A stretch of 64,000 bases of DNA from Firmicutes bacterium UBA6113 (GCA_002422545.1 DIWF01000005.1:33869-97868); one strand, 5' to 3'; positions 52,096 to 61,043 are shown, counted from the stretch's first letter. Translations and numbers: made by a program. Notes: generated by a model not told the origin, from the sequence alone.

Positions 52096-52140
52096 TTTTG
52101 AAATACCCATACGGTTATTTTGTATATGAGTATTTCAAAA
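52096..52140. promoter_or_regulatory. long inverted repeat, candidate enhancer for the sigma-54 activator
   Basis: TTTTGAAATACCCAT (52096-52110) and ATGAGTATTTCAAAA (52126-52140) pair in 14 of 15 positions around a 15-base loop. It lies 90-130 bases upstream of the -24 element, the usual place for an enhancer. It also follows the stop of the LDH2-type gene, but with no T run it is a poor terminator. Confidence 0.6.
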
Positions 52141-52150
52141 CGAAAATATG

Positions 52151-53197
52151 TTAAAGTTTAGTAGTACCGAACAATTCAGCCAGTTTGTTGAGTTTTTCAA
52201 CAACTTCAATTTCAACAGGTATTCCTTCAGATTTTCTTTTGTCCATGAGGTCTTGCTCTATTTCTCCTGCCATGAACACTTCATTGTTTCCCTTTGGAGG
52301 CAGACTTTTTATTTTTTCTATTACGTTATCCACGTCTTCCTTGTAAATTTCAGTGTCTCTGAAGCTTGAAATGTTTATTGCAATGAACACATGGCTTGTG
52401 TTTGATTTTCCTGTCATGTCGGTTATATTTTTTACTTCGCCGGTCACGGATGTTCCCGTAAGAACTCCTGTAAGTAAATCAACTATTAGTGACATCCCGG
52501 AGCCCTTTACTCCTCCTATGGGAACAAGGCTTCCCTTAAGAGCTTCGTTGGGGTCGGAAGTGGGATTGCCTTCTTGATCAAATCCCCAATCCATAGGCAT
52601 TTCTTTGTTCTGCAAGGCAAACATTCTTATTCTTCCTCTTGCAACTGTAGACATGGACATATCAAGCACTATTGGCTTGCCCTTACTTGCAGGAACAGCC
52701 GCTGTGAGTGGGTTTGTTCCAAGGAGAGGAGATTTTGTTCCAAATGGAGCAATGGCAGGTGATGCATTTGTCATTGCAAGGCCGATCATATTTTCTTCAA
52801 GTGCCATCATGGAATAATATGAAGCCACTCCGAAATGATTGGAGTTTTTCACCGCAACCATTCCTATTCCATACAACCTTGCAATGCGCATTGCTTCTTT
52901 CATGGCCATATGACCAGCAAGCTGGCCCATGCCATTGTCTGCATCTAGTGTTGTAACTGCTGCAGAATTATTGTTTATGAATTTCATATCTGCATATAAA
53001 TTTACAACACCTTTTTGCATTCTTTCAATATATGTGGGGAGTCTTACGATGCCGTGTGATTTTACGTTTCTAAGCTCTGCGAACATTAGAGTATCGCTTA
53101 TGATTTCAGCGTCCTTCAGGTTCATACCGGATTTAATGAGTATGTTTATGCAAAATTCATTTAATACATTTAAATCATACAAGATAGGTTCCTCCAC
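52151..53197 (-). CDS. malate/L-lactate dehydrogenase family (LDH2) oxidoreductase
   Basis: 348 residues. LDH2 features include LRNVKSHGIVRLPTYIERMQ, AVKNSNHFGVASYYSMMALE, MTNASPAIAPFGTKSPLLGT and GVKGSGMSLIVDLLTGVLTG. These NAD(P)-dependent enzymes oxidise 2-hydroxy acids such as malate, lactate, ureidoglycolate or sulfolactate. The start is GTG with GGGGTGA upstream. It is the last gene of the fumarase-malic enzyme operon, suggesting malate or a methylmalate analogue as substrate. Confidence 0.92.
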   Translation of the reverse strand: MEEPILYDLNVLNEFCINILIKSGMNLKDAEIISDTLMFAELRNVKSHGIVRLPTYIERMQKGVVNLYADMKFINNNSAAVTTLDADNGMGQLAGHMAMKEAMRIARLYGIGMVAVKNSNHFGVASYYSMMALEENMIGLAMTNASPAIAPFGTKSPLLGTNPLTAAVPASKGKPIVLDMSMSTVARGRIRMFALQNKEMPMDWGFDQEGNPTSDPNEALKGSLVPIGGVKGSGMSLIVDLLTGVLTGTSVTGEVKNITDMTGKSNTSHVFIAINISSFRDTEIYKEDVDNVIEKIKSLPPKGNNEVFMAGEIEQDLMDKRKSEGIPVEIEVVEKLNKLAELFGTTKL

Positions 53198-53218
53198 GCT
53201 ATCACCCCTTTATGTTTT

Positions 53219-54394
53219 TTAAATCTGCGCAACTCCTGTTTCTCTTGCTGCCTGTGCCACTGCCTTAGCAATTGCCGGTCTTACTCTTTTATCAAAAGGC
53301 ATTGGTATTATGTAATCTTCTGTTAATTCTTCATCTGAAATCAGTTCTGACAAGGAATTTGCTGCTGCCAATTTCATTTCTTCGTTAATTGTCTTTGCGC
53401 GAACATCAAATGTTCCTCTGAATATTCCCGGGAATGCCAGTACATTGTTTATCTGGTTGGGATAATCGCTTCTGCCTGTTCCAACAACTCTTGCCCCTGC
53501 TTTTCTGGCAAGATCGGGATCTATTTCAGGAACAGGGTTTGCCATTGCAAATATTATGGAATCCTTGTTCATGCTCTTAACCATTTCTTCTGTCACTATG
53601 TTTGCCTGTGACACTCCTATGAACACATCTGCTCCAACCAAAGCATCTGCAAGACTACCTGATTTATGGTTCTTGTTTGTTACTTCAGCCATTTCTTCCT
53701 TAGCCCAGTTCATTCCCTTTTCTCTTCCCTTGTAGATGATGCCTGTTCTGTCAACTAAAAGCATATCTTTTACTCCAACGTTGAGAATAATTTTGGAAAT
53801 AGCTATTCCTGCGGCTCCTGAGCCGTTGATTACAACAACTATGTCCTCCATTTTTTTCTTTGTGAGCCTCAATGCATTCATCAAACCTGCAAGCACTATT
53901 ATTGCAGTTCCGTGCTGGTCATCGTGGAATACCGGGATTGACAGTCTTTCTTTCAGTTTTCTTTCAATTTCAAAACATCTTGGTGCTGAAATATCCTCAA
54001 GATTTATTCCGCCGAAAACAGGCTCAATCATTTCAACTATGTTTACTATTTCATCAGGATCTTTTGTTTTTACGCAGATTGGGAATGAATCCACTCCGCC
54101 AAATTCCTTGAACAATACGGCTTTACCTTCCATTACAGGAATTGCTGCATATGCTCCTATGTCTCCAAGCCCGAGAACTGCTGTTCCGTCTGAAACAACA
54201 GCAACCAGGTTTCCTTTTGAAGTGTAGTCGTATACAGTGTTGACATCATGTTCTATTTCTTTGCAGGGCTCAGCAACTCCGGGAGTGTATGCAAGACTTA
54301 GGCTTGCCTTATCTGTAACGGGCACCTTGCTCATTATGTTTAACTTTCCCTGATTATCTTTGTGAAGTTTAAGTGCATCATCTCTTAATGACAT
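53219..54394 (-). CDS. NAD(P)-dependent malic enzyme
   Basis: 391 residues, the short bacterial form. LSLAYTPGVAEPCKEIEHD, the metal/substrate segment DGTAVLGLGDIGAYAAIPVM, FHDDQHGTAIIVLAGLMNAL and VVINGSGAAGIAISKIILNV are diagnostic. It converts malate to pyruvate and CO2. It lies 12 bases after the fumarase beta gene, so fumarate to malate to pyruvate is encoded in one unit. Confidence 0.95.
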   Translation of the reverse strand: MSLRDDALKLHKDNQGKLNIMSKVPVTDKASLSLAYTPGVAEPCKEIEHDVNTVYDYTSKGNLVAVVSDGTAVLGLGDIGAYAAIPVMEGKAVLFKEFGGVDSFPICVKTKDPDEIVNIVEMIEPVFGGINLEDISAPRCFEIERKLKERLSIPVFHDDQHGTAIIVLAGLMNALRLTKKKMEDIVVVINGSGAAGIAISKIILNVGVKDMLLVDRTGIIYKGREKGMNWAKEEMAEVTNKNHKSGSLADALVGADVFIGVSQANIVTEEMVKSMNKDSIIFAMANPVPEIDPDLARKAGARVVGTGRSDYPNQINNVLAFPGIFRGTFDVRAKTINEEMKLAAANSLSELISDEELTEDYIIPMPFDKRVRPAIAKAVAQAARETGVAQI

Positions 54395-54406
54395 AATAAT
54401 ACCTTC

Positions 54407-54955
54407 CTATTTTTTATATTGTTCTTTCCCTATTTTATATAAATCATTTCCCTCATTGTCTATTATTACGGTAACAGGGAAATTTTCAACTTTCAGTCTG
54501 TATATTGCTTCTGCCCCAAGATCTGGAAATGCTATTACTTCTGCTTCCTTGATGGCTTCGGCAAGAAGTGCTCCTGCTCCGCCGATTGCTGCAAAATAAA
54601 CTGCATTGTTCTTTATTATTGAATCCACAACCTGCTTACTTCTAAGACCCTTGCCAATCATCCCCTTCAGACCGTGATCCATCAAAAGAGGTGCATAGGC
54701 ATCCATTCTTCCGCTTGTTGTAGGACCTGCAGAGCCTATCGCCTGTCCCGGCTTTGCAGGACAAGGTCCTACGTAATAAATTGTCTGGTTTTTTATGTCC
54801 ATTGGAAGCTCTTCATTTTTATGTATAAGTTCTGCAATCCTTTTGTGAGCAGCATCTCTGCCTGTATACATGATACCGTTAAGAAGAACTCTGTCTCCTG
54901 CTTTCAAATCACTCACTGTTTCGTCAGTCAGCGGTAAATTTACTATTTTAGCCAT
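54407..54955 (-). CDS. class I fumarate hydratase, beta (C-terminal-type) subunit
   Basis: About 182 residues from the ATG at 54955 with GGAGG upstream; the longer frame to 55000 overlaps the alpha gene. VLLNGIMYTGRDAAHKRIAE, YYVGPCPAKPGQAIGSAGPT and TSGRMDAYAPLLMDHGLKGM are beta-subunit motifs. With the alpha subunit it makes the oxygen-sensitive 4Fe-4S hydratase for fumarate/malate. The tartrate dehydratase family is closely related, so other hydroxy-diacids are possible. Confidence 0.92.
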   Translation of the reverse strand: MAKIVNLPLTDETVSDLKAGDRVLLNGIMYTGRDAAHKRIAELIHKNEELPMDIKNQTIYYVGPCPAKPGQAIGSAGPTTSGRMDAYAPLLMDHGLKGMIGKGLRSKQVVDSIIKNNAVYFAAIGGAGALLAEAIKEAEVIAFPDLGAEAIYRLKVENFPVTVIIDNEGNDLYKIGKEQYKK

Positions 54956-54968
54956 TTCTACCTCCAAT

Positions 54969-55814
54969 TTATATAATTGCTTCTTTATGCCTTGCCACAT
55001 GGCACTGAATGTTTATGGCAACAGGCATGCTTGCAATGTGCGCAGGAAAAGTTTCTATGTTTACAGCAAGGGCTGTGGTTCTTCCGCCAAATCCCTGAGG
55101 TCCAATTCCTAGATTGTTTATTTCCTCAAGAAGCTCTTTTTCCATCTTTGCCACTACCGGATTTGGATGGTGCTGTCCAACTTCTCTCAAAAGAGCCTGT
55201 TTGGCAATCAAGGTTGTTTTTTCAATTGTGCCGCCTATTCCTACTCCAACTATAATAGGAGGACATGGATTTGATCCTGCCTTGTCAACAGTGTCAATGA
55301 CGCACTTCTTAATGCCTGCTTCCCCGTCTGAAGGTTTAAGCATGCACAAGGCACTCATGTTTTCGCTTCCTCCGCCCTTAGGAGCAATTATAAGCTTTAT
55401 TTTGTCTCCGGGAACTATTGTGGTGTGAATTATTGCAGGAGTGTTGTCACCTGTATTTTTTCTCACCAAAAATGGATCATCAACTGCAGATTTTCGAAGA
55501 TATCCGTTTTTATAGCCTCTTCTTACTCCTTCGTCTATGGCAGCATTAAGATCTCCGCCCACAAGTCGCACATCCTGACCCAGCTCCAGAAATATAACTG
55601 CAAGTCCAGTGTCCTGGCATATGGGAACATCCTTTGTTCTTGCAATTTCCTGGTTCTTCAGAATATCTTCCAGGATATCCCTGGCTAGTGGCGATTCTTC
55701 CTTGTCCACTGCATCTTCTAATGCTTTTTTTACATCCTGCGGAAGATAATAATTTGATTCTATACAAAGTTTTTCAACTGTCCTGGTTATATCTTCTACA
55801 TTAATTTCTCTCAT
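54969..55814 (-). CDS. class I fumarate hydratase, alpha (N-terminal-type) subunit
   Basis: 281 residues. Cluster-type cysteines are in DVPICQDTGLAVIFLELGQD and SALCMLKPSDGEAGIKKCVI, plus KAGSNPCPPIIVGVGIGGTI, the three positions expected of the 4Fe-4S dehydratase. The chain is complete. It lies about 90 bases after the upstream TIM-barrel gene, with an inverted repeat between, and is followed directly by the beta subunit. Confidence 0.93.
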   Translation of the reverse strand: MREINVEDITRTVEKLCIESNYYLPQDVKKALEDAVDKEESPLARDILEDILKNQEIARTKDVPICQDTGLAVIFLELGQDVRLVGGDLNAAIDEGVRRGYKNGYLRKSAVDDPFLVRKNTGDNTPAIIHTTIVPGDKIKLIIAPKGGGSENMSALCMLKPSDGEAGIKKCVIDTVDKAGSNPCPPIIVGVGIGGTIEKTTLIAKQALLREVGQHHPNPVVAKMEKELLEEINNLGIGPQGFGGRTTALAVNIETFPAHIASMPVAINIQCHVARHKEAII

Positions 55815-55856
55815 CTTTAATCTCCCTTCAACTGTTGCAATATTGTAATATTATAA

Positions 55857-55889
55857 CTCTCCTGTGCCTGATTAAAAGGAACAGGAGAG
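55857..55889 (-). terminator. inverted repeat between the TIM-barrel gene and fumarase, possible attenuator
   Basis: CTCTCCTGT-N15-ACAGGAGAG with no T run on the minus strand. It may reduce rather than end transcription into the fumarase genes, or protect one part of the message. Confidence 0.5.
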
Positions 55890-55902
55890 AATATTATTTT
55901 TA

Positions 55903-56844
55903 TTAATATGCCAATGCTGGTTCAAGCACTTCTACATCAGCTATCTGAGGATCTGCTTCTCCAGCCTTCAACTGTACTGCTTCCGGATAATATCTGTGTA
56001 CCATTTCAAGAACTATGGAAGCCTGTCTTGCCATGTCAATGCCATTTTGAGCTGTTGTGAGCTGTCCGTGGCCTGCTACGCATGAATTGCCTGTCTTTAA
56101 GTAAACAGGAGCACAACATCTGACCATTTCAGGAGCTTCGTAAACACGAATGAATCCGCCTGATCCTGGAGGGTTGTCAGTATGCAAATCCAACGGAACA
56201 TTTATTGTCTGTCTCAATGCAGCCAACATTGGAATTGACAGGTCTCTTACAGGGTTGATAGAATCTGCTCCCAATTTTTCAAGAAGCTTGAAGCTTGCAG
56301 GATTTCCCTGACCGTTGTGAGCTGAGTTCTTGAATTTCATTTCTTTTGGAAGTTCTCCGTTCTTTCTTGCTTCATCCAATACCCAGAGCAAACCTTCATC
56401 ATAAACTATGAGCCCTCTTATACCTGCTTCAGCAATACGTTTTGCATCTTCAACTGCTCTGGCAACTTGTTCTTCGCCTCTTAATCTGTAGGCTATAACT
56501 CTTCCCTGCTCGCTTAAGCGAGTAGCGCTTGTATCATAAGCAGCTCTTGGTCCTATAGAAAAGTTAAGTCCAGCTCCGTGAGCCTTACAAATAGCAGCAT
56601 ATTCTTTTAATTCTGTGAAAGTATGACGGAAAGCACCGTAAGTTTCATCCACTCTGTTGATTTGAATTCTCAGTCTTTCTGCTTCATCGATCAATGCCTT
56701 GCATGCCAGTGCTGTATTGATTGTTGGTACTTCAATTCCGAAATGTGCACCTGTTGGAAACCTCTTCTGAGATGTTGGGCAATCAAATGCATCCCCTGCC
56801 GGCAAACCTATTTTTACTAAAAAGTCCCTTGTTTTCTCCATCAT
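55903..56844 (-). CDS. putative TIM-barrel protein, U32-peptidase-like, function unknown
   Basis: About 313 residues from the ATG at 56844, with GGAGGAAG upstream. It has the look of an alpha/beta barrel: HFGIEVPTINTALACKALID, QINRVDETYGAFRHTFTELK, AEAGIRGLIVYDEGLLWVLD, FKNSAHNGQGNPASFKLLEK, VPLDLHTDNPPGSGGFIRVY and CAPVYLKTGNSCVAGHGQLT. It resembles proteins annotated loosely as U32-type peptidases in clostridia, but I do not trust a protease role. It is the first gene after a consensus sigma-54 promoter and leads the fumarase-malic enzyme operon, so an aldolase or lyase acting on a carboxylate would fit. Confidence 0.6.
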   Translation of the reverse strand: MMEKTRDFLVKIGLPAGDAFDCPTSQKRFPTGAHFGIEVPTINTALACKALIDEAERLRIQINRVDETYGAFRHTFTELKEYAAICKAHGAGLNFSIGPRAAYDTSATRLSEQGRVIAYRLRGEEQVARAVEDAKRIAEAGIRGLIVYDEGLLWVLDEARKNGELPKEMKFKNSAHNGQGNPASFKLLEKLGADSINPVRDLSIPMLAALRQTINVPLDLHTDNPPGSGGFIRVYEAPEMVRCCAPVYLKTGNSCVAGHGQLTTAQNGIDMARQASIVLEMVHRYYPEAVQLKAGEADPQIADVEVLEPALAY

Positions 56845-56934
56845 TTTGGTTCTTCCTCCATAATCTTTAATAGATAATTTTTTAAACAACTACCATTTCC
56901 GGAATTGGTACTGTCTTTCTTTGCTCATATAAAA

Positions 56935-56950
56935 AGCAATAAACGTGCCA
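56935..56950 (-). promoter_or_regulatory. sigma-54 promoter of the TIM-barrel/fumarase/malic enzyme operon
   Basis: The minus strand reads TGGCACGTTTATTGCT, an exact match to TGGCACG-N4-TTGCT. The predicted start near 56923 gives a leader of about 80 bases. Confidence 0.92.
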
Positions 56951-56995
56951 ATTTTCAAAAAAGATTAGGAGAATTTTTTTAGTTTTATGTGAAGT

Positions 56996-57117
56996 GTTCA
57001 TTTCAAACGAACAAGGCTCACGAAATTTTTCATGAAACCTCTTTCTGTACGCAAATCTATGATGAAATTTAATTTGATATAATTTTTCAGTTCTTAATTT
57101 CTTTTCAAATTGAAAAG
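56996..57117. promoter_or_regulatory. two palindromes upstream of the sigma-54 promoter, candidate enhancer
   Basis: GTTCATTTCAAACGAAC (56996-57012) is a near-palindrome, and CTTTTCAAATTGAAAAG (57101-57117) is symmetrical but for its centre. Both carry a TTTCAAA half-site that also occurs in the inverted repeat at 52096-52140, so one activator may serve both operons. The rest of 56890-57302 is AT-rich with no further feature. Confidence 0.5.
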
Positions 57118-57302
57118 TTTGGTAAAATATTGAAATGAAAAGTGAAATGTCAATTTAAACGTTCAAAATCAGATAAGTTTAATCAATTATATTATAAGCA
57201 AAATATTAATTCAATAAAATTAAACAGCATTTTCATAATGTCAGTTGCAAATAACCTTCATTAATATTATAATTGTTGATATAAATAAAATAAGAGGCGA
57301 AT

Positions 57303-58376
57303 ATGACTGAAAACGACAAGAAAAAATTCATTGTAAATGTGGCTTTTATAGTAACGGTTTACGCAGTTTTATATTTCATTTTTGTTTACATGATACATTG
57401 GGTTATGCCATTTTTGGTTGGATTTTTGATTGCTCTTGCCCTGCGGCCCCTGACAAGACTTGTTAACAAGCTTGTTAACAGCACCGGCAAAGGCGTGGCA
57501 GTGTTTGTGGTGGCTATGTTTTATGCTGGAGCAGCAACTCTCATTTGGCTTATACTGTCATTTTTGTTCGCGCAGTTGACAGATATGGTCAACGTAATGC
57601 CGGATTTATATTTTGAAAGGCTTGAACCTGTTCTTTTGGAGTTCAACGACTGGATTGTTGAGAATGCCAAGTTAATATCTCCGGATGCAGCAAGTGCGAT
57701 TTCACAGGTTATTACAAATGGCATCAACTATATTTCTGATGTTATTAAAAATATTTCAATTTCCCTGGTGCAGTTTGTTACAAGACTTATTTCAAACTTC
57801 CCTCTGTACCTCATAAGCGTTATTTTCACAATTGTCCTTTCAGTGTTCATAAGCGTGGAATACAACAACATAACTGCTTTTATAAAGCGCCAGCTGCCTG
57901 ATAAGTTCAACTCCACATTCACGGAAGCCAAAACCTTCCTGACAGGAACGCTGTGGAAAATGATCAAGTCCTACATGATAATATTATTCATTACATTTAT
58001 TGAACTGTTGGTTGGGCTTAACATACTTGATGTTACATACGCACTTCCATTGGCCGCCATAGTTGCAGTACTTGACATAATGCCTATTATTGGAACTGGC
58101 GGAATCATCATTCCATGGGCCATTGTAGAACTGATTCTCAAGAATTACAGAATGGGCGGAGGATTGTTAATACTGTACGTTACAGTAACTGTTGTGAGAA
58201 ACATAATAGAGCCAAGAATTGTAGGCCACCAGATAGGTCTTCACCCTATAATAACAATAACTGCCATGTATGCAGGACTGAGGCTGTTTGGATTTGCAGG
58301 ATTCATCATAGCACCTGTTGTGGCAATCCTTGTTAAGTACTTAAACGACACAGGAAAAATACACTTGTTCAAATAA
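57303..58376 (+). CDS. ytvI: sporulation membrane protein YtvI / AI-2E family transporter-like
   Basis: 357 residues, seven to eight membrane helices, with the AI-2E family mid-section FISVEYNNITAFIKRQLPDK and the C-terminal PIIGTGGIIIPWAIVELILK and NIIEPRIVGHQIGLHPI. Clostridial members of this branch are YtvI, a sporulation protein of unknown mechanism. It is one of the few plus-strand genes, with its own terminator. Confidence 0.85.
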   Translation: MTENDKKKFIVNVAFIVTVYAVLYFIFVYMIHWVMPFLVGFLIALALRPLTRLVNKLVNSTGKGVAVFVVAMFYAGAATLIWLILSFLFAQLTDMVNVMPDLYFERLEPVLLEFNDWIVENAKLISPDAASAISQVITNGINYISDVIKNISISLVQFVTRLISNFPLYLISVIFTIVLSVFISVEYNNITAFIKRQLPDKFNSTFTEAKTFLTGTLWKMIKSYMIILFITFIELLVGLNILDVTYALPLAAIVAVLDIMPIIGTGGIIIPWAIVELILKNYRMGGGLLILYVTVTVVRNIIEPRIVGHQIGLHPIITITAMYAGLRLFGFAGFIIAPVVAILVKYLNDTGKIHLFK

Positions 58377-58394
58377 TAAATAGTAATAAAGTTA

Positions 58395-58421
58395 AAAATT
58401 CCGGCAAGCCGGAATTTTTTT
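58395..58421 (+). terminator. rho-independent terminator after ytvI
   Basis: AATTCCGGC-AA-GCCGGAATT followed by TTTTTT, 20 bases after the stop. Confidence 0.92.
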
Positions 58422-58463
58422 ATTATAATAATAATTGAATTAATATTTTTTTGACTCAGCGTT

Positions 58464-58560
58464 ATTTTGTGGAATTGTACGAAAGAAGAAAAACAAAGGC
58501 ACACTTAGCGTAGCGGATGTGTGCCTTCGTTTTTCGGATTGACGTTACAATTCCCAAAAT
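58464..58560. repeat. 97-base imperfect inverted repeat
   Basis: Outer arms ATTTTGTGGAATTGTACG (58464-58481) and CGTTACAATTCCCAAAAT (58543-58560) pair with one bulge and one mismatch. Inner arms AAACAAAGGCACAC and GTGTGCCTTCGTTT form a second stem capped by a 14-base loop. It lies between convergent ytvI and gdhA and codes for nothing. A dispersed palindromic element or a structured RNA are the options. No second copy occurs in this window. Confidence 0.6.
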
Positions 58561-58647
58561 GTTAGCAGGAAGAAAAAATATTAGTTTAATTATTAAATGA
58601 AAATTAGGCAAACAAAAAAGCAAGGCGAACCTTGCTTTTATTTTTTA

Positions 58648-59991
58648 TTAGATTATTCCCTGAGCCATCATAGCATCTGCAACTTTTTTGAATCCAGCCA
58701 GGTTAGCTCCAGCTACCAGGTTGTATCCCAATCCAGCTTCTTCAGCTGCTGCTACAGAGTTCTTATAGATGTTTCTCATGATTTCATGAAGTTTAGCATC
58801 AACTTCTTCAAATGTCCAAGAATATCTCATTGAGTTCTGGCTCATTTCCAATGCTGATGTAGCAACTCCGCCGGCATTAACTGCTTTTGAAGGAGCAACT
58901 ATCATTCCGCTTTGTTGTAAGAATGCCAATGCATCATTTGTAGTAGGCATGTTAGCAACTTCGATATAGTATTTAGATCCGCTTGATACTATTTTCTTAG
59001 CTTCTTCCATGTTGATTTCGTTTTGAGTTGCACATGGCATGTAAACATCTGCTTTTACTGCCCATGGTTTCTGACCAGGGAAGAATTCAACGCCAAATTT
59101 TTCAGCGTAATCTTGAACTTTGTCTCTTCCTGATGATCTCATGTAAAGCATAAATTCTTCTTTTTCGCCTTTAACTCCGTTAGGATCGTAAATATATCCG
59201 TCTGGACCTGAAATAGCCACAACTGTTCCGCCTAACTGGTTAACTTTCTGAACAACTCCCCAAGCAACGTTACCGAAACCTGATACTACGAATGTCTTGC
59301 CTGCTACTTCTTCTCCGAAGTGGTTCAAAACTTCTTGTGTATAATATACAGCACCGTATCCTGTAGCTTCAGTTCTTGCCAAACTTCCGCCATATGGTAT
59401 TCCTTTACCTGTCAATACGCCGTTTTCGTATGCGCCTCTGATTCTTCTGTATTGTCCATATAAATATCCTATTTCTCTTCCGCCAACTCCTATGTCTCCT
59501 GCAGGAACGTCAACGTCTGGTCCTATATGTCTGTAAAGTTCAGTCATGAAGGCTTGGCAGAATCTCATTACTTCTGCATCTGATTTTCCTCTTGGGTCAA
59601 AGTCAGAACCACCTTTAGCTCCGCCTATTGGAAGACCTGTAAGTGAATCTTTGAATGTTTGTTCAAAAGCCAAGAATTTCATTATACCTGAATATACTGA
59701 AGGATGGAATCTTAATCCACCTTTGTAAGGTCCTATTGCTCCGTTAAACTGGATTCTGTATCCTCTGTTAACCTGTACTTGTCCCTTATCATCAACCCAT
59801 GAAACTTTAAAAGAAATGCTTCTTTCTGGTTCAACAATTCTTTCCAACAGTCCTGCTGCTTCATATTCAGGATGTTTTTCAATCATAGGCTCCAAGCTGA
59901 ATAAAACCTCTTCAACTGTCTGGATAAATTCAGGTTCATTAGCGTCTCTTTTCTTAACTTGCTCAATTACTCTTTCAATATATGCATTCAT
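58648..59991 (-). CDS. gdhA: NAD(P)-dependent glutamate dehydrogenase
   Basis: 447 residues, the hexameric small type. Key motifs are GGLRFHPSVYSGIMKFLAFE, LTGLPIGGAKGGSDFDPRGK with the catalytic Lys, PAGDIGVGGREIGYLYGQYR, and the dinucleotide fold VSGFGNVAWGVV. It links 2-oxoglutarate and glutamate. In an amino acid fermenter it probably deaminates glutamate, for example that released by the 5-oxoprolinase at 4640-7213. It is a single gene with a good GGAGG site. Confidence 0.96.
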   Translation of the reverse strand: MNAYIERVIEQVKKRDANEPEFIQTVEEVLFSLEPMIEKHPEYEAAGLLERIVEPERSISFKVSWVDDKGQVQVNRGYRIQFNGAIGPYKGGLRFHPSVYSGIMKFLAFEQTFKDSLTGLPIGGAKGGSDFDPRGKSDAEVMRFCQAFMTELYRHIGPDVDVPAGDIGVGGREIGYLYGQYRRIRGAYENGVLTGKGIPYGGSLARTEATGYGAVYYTQEVLNHFGEEVAGKTFVVSGFGNVAWGVVQKVNQLGGTVVAISGPDGYIYDPNGVKGEKEEFMLYMRSSGRDKVQDYAEKFGVEFFPGQKPWAVKADVYMPCATQNEINMEEAKKIVSSGSKYYIEVANMPTTNDALAFLQQSGMIVAPSKAVNAGGVATSALEMSQNSMRYSWTFEEVDAKLHEIMRNIYKNSVAAAEEAGLGYNLVAGANLAGFKKVADAMMAQGII

Positions 59992-60034
59992 TAATCAAAA
60001 CCTCCATGAAATAATATTATGTATTTCCTTCTTT

Positions 60035-60062
60035 ATTATATCAAAATGTATTCACAATTCAA
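60035..60062 (-). promoter_or_regulatory. candidate sigma-A promoter of gdhA
   Basis: On the minus strand TTGAAT (60057-60062) and TATAAT (60035-60040) are 16 bases apart, about 45 bases before the start codon. The rest of 59992-60304 is AT-rich apart from the Rex terminator. Confidence 0.6.
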
Positions 60063-60253
60063 TCAATTTTATATTAACTATTTGTAATTTTAACTTTTTG
60101 AGATGAATTTTGCATCGACTTTAGCTTTTTATTTAATTTTAAATTAAAGTATTTAAACACAGCTTAATAATATGTTAATTATTCGTAATATTTATTTTTA
60201 CATAAAAGGAGTGTATTAAGATTACTTTTATAAATAAGAAGAGAAATTCTATT

Positions 60254-60299
60254 AAAAAAGCAGAGATTATAATCTCCGTCATAATCTCTGCATTTTTTT
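60254..60299 (-). terminator. rho-independent terminator after rex
   Basis: GCAGAGATTAT-N10-ATAATCTCTGC flanked by an A run and a T run, directly after the rex stop. It could act in both directions. Confidence 0.9.
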
Positions 60300-60304
60300 G
60301 AGTT

Positions 60305-60958
60305 TTATTCATTTTTGTTTTTTTCTCTGTTCATTCTGTTGTAATAATATGTCAGAGAAAATAAGCTTTCATTTAAATGAACATTTTCAACATGTACATT
60401 TTCAGGCATTTTTAAATCTTTTGGAGCGAAATTCCATATAGCGTGTATTCCGCATCTCACCAACTGTTCTGCAACCTGCTGGCTGACACTCTTAGGAGTG
60501 CATATAACAGCTATGTCTATTTTTTCTTTTTCGAGAAAATCTTCTAAGTCGTCTGAGTCCATTATCATTGCATTTCTTATTGACATACCTATAAGTTTTG
60601 GGTTCTTATCAAATAATGCGACAACTTCATAATCAGCTTCGTAAAAACCTGTGTAATTTGCTATTGCCTGGCCAATGTTTCCGGCACCTACTATAATGAT
60701 CTTGTACTTGTTGTCAAGACCAAGTATCTTTGCAATTTCATTTCTTAAGTTTTCTACATCGTAGCCAAAGCCTTGTTGTCCAAATCCCCCGAAATTATTT
60801 AAATCCTGTCTTATTTGTGAAGCTGAAAAACCAGTCATCTCGCTGAGTTCTCTTGATGAAGTTTTATTAATTCCCATCTTAGTCAGTTCTCCGAGATATC
60901 TGTAATATTTTGGTAATCGTCTGATTACCGCAGGTGAAATTCTATCGTGCTTATCCAT
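60305..60958 (-). CDS. rex: redox-sensing transcriptional repressor Rex
   Basis: 217 residues. The winged helix (AVIRRLPKYYRYLGELTKMG, ISSRELSEMTGFSASQIRQD), the DLNNFGGFGQQGFGYDVENL bridge and the NADH-binding fold IIIVGAGNIGQAIANY are all present. Rex senses the NADH/NAD+ ratio and represses fermentation genes at TTGTGAA-type sites. I see no perfect Rex box just upstream. It stands alone, transcribed towards gdhA. Confidence 0.96.
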   Translation of the reverse strand: MDKHDRISPAVIRRLPKYYRYLGELTKMGINKTSSRELSEMTGFSASQIRQDLNNFGGFGQQGFGYDVENLRNEIAKILGLDNKYKIIIVGAGNIGQAIANYTGFYEADYEVVALFDKNPKLIGMSIRNAMIMDSDDLEDFLEKEKIDIAVICTPKSVSQQVAEQLVRCGIHAIWNFAPKDLKMPENVHVENVHLNESLFSLTYYYNRMNREKNKNE

Positions 60959-61043
60959 AATACGCCTCCTGCCTATATTTTAACAATCATTCGTTTACAT
61001 TGCAACTATTTTTTTGCAAAAATAAACTTTTTTTCACAATTAT

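Noticed and set aside
52096..52140. Terminator for the LDH2-type gene
   Set aside because: The stem is strong but no T run follows on the minus strand; position relative to the sigma-54 promoter fits an enhancer better.
55903..56844. Calling the barrel protein a U32 peptidase
   Set aside because: The resemblance is loose, no protease motif is visible, and the operon is metabolic.
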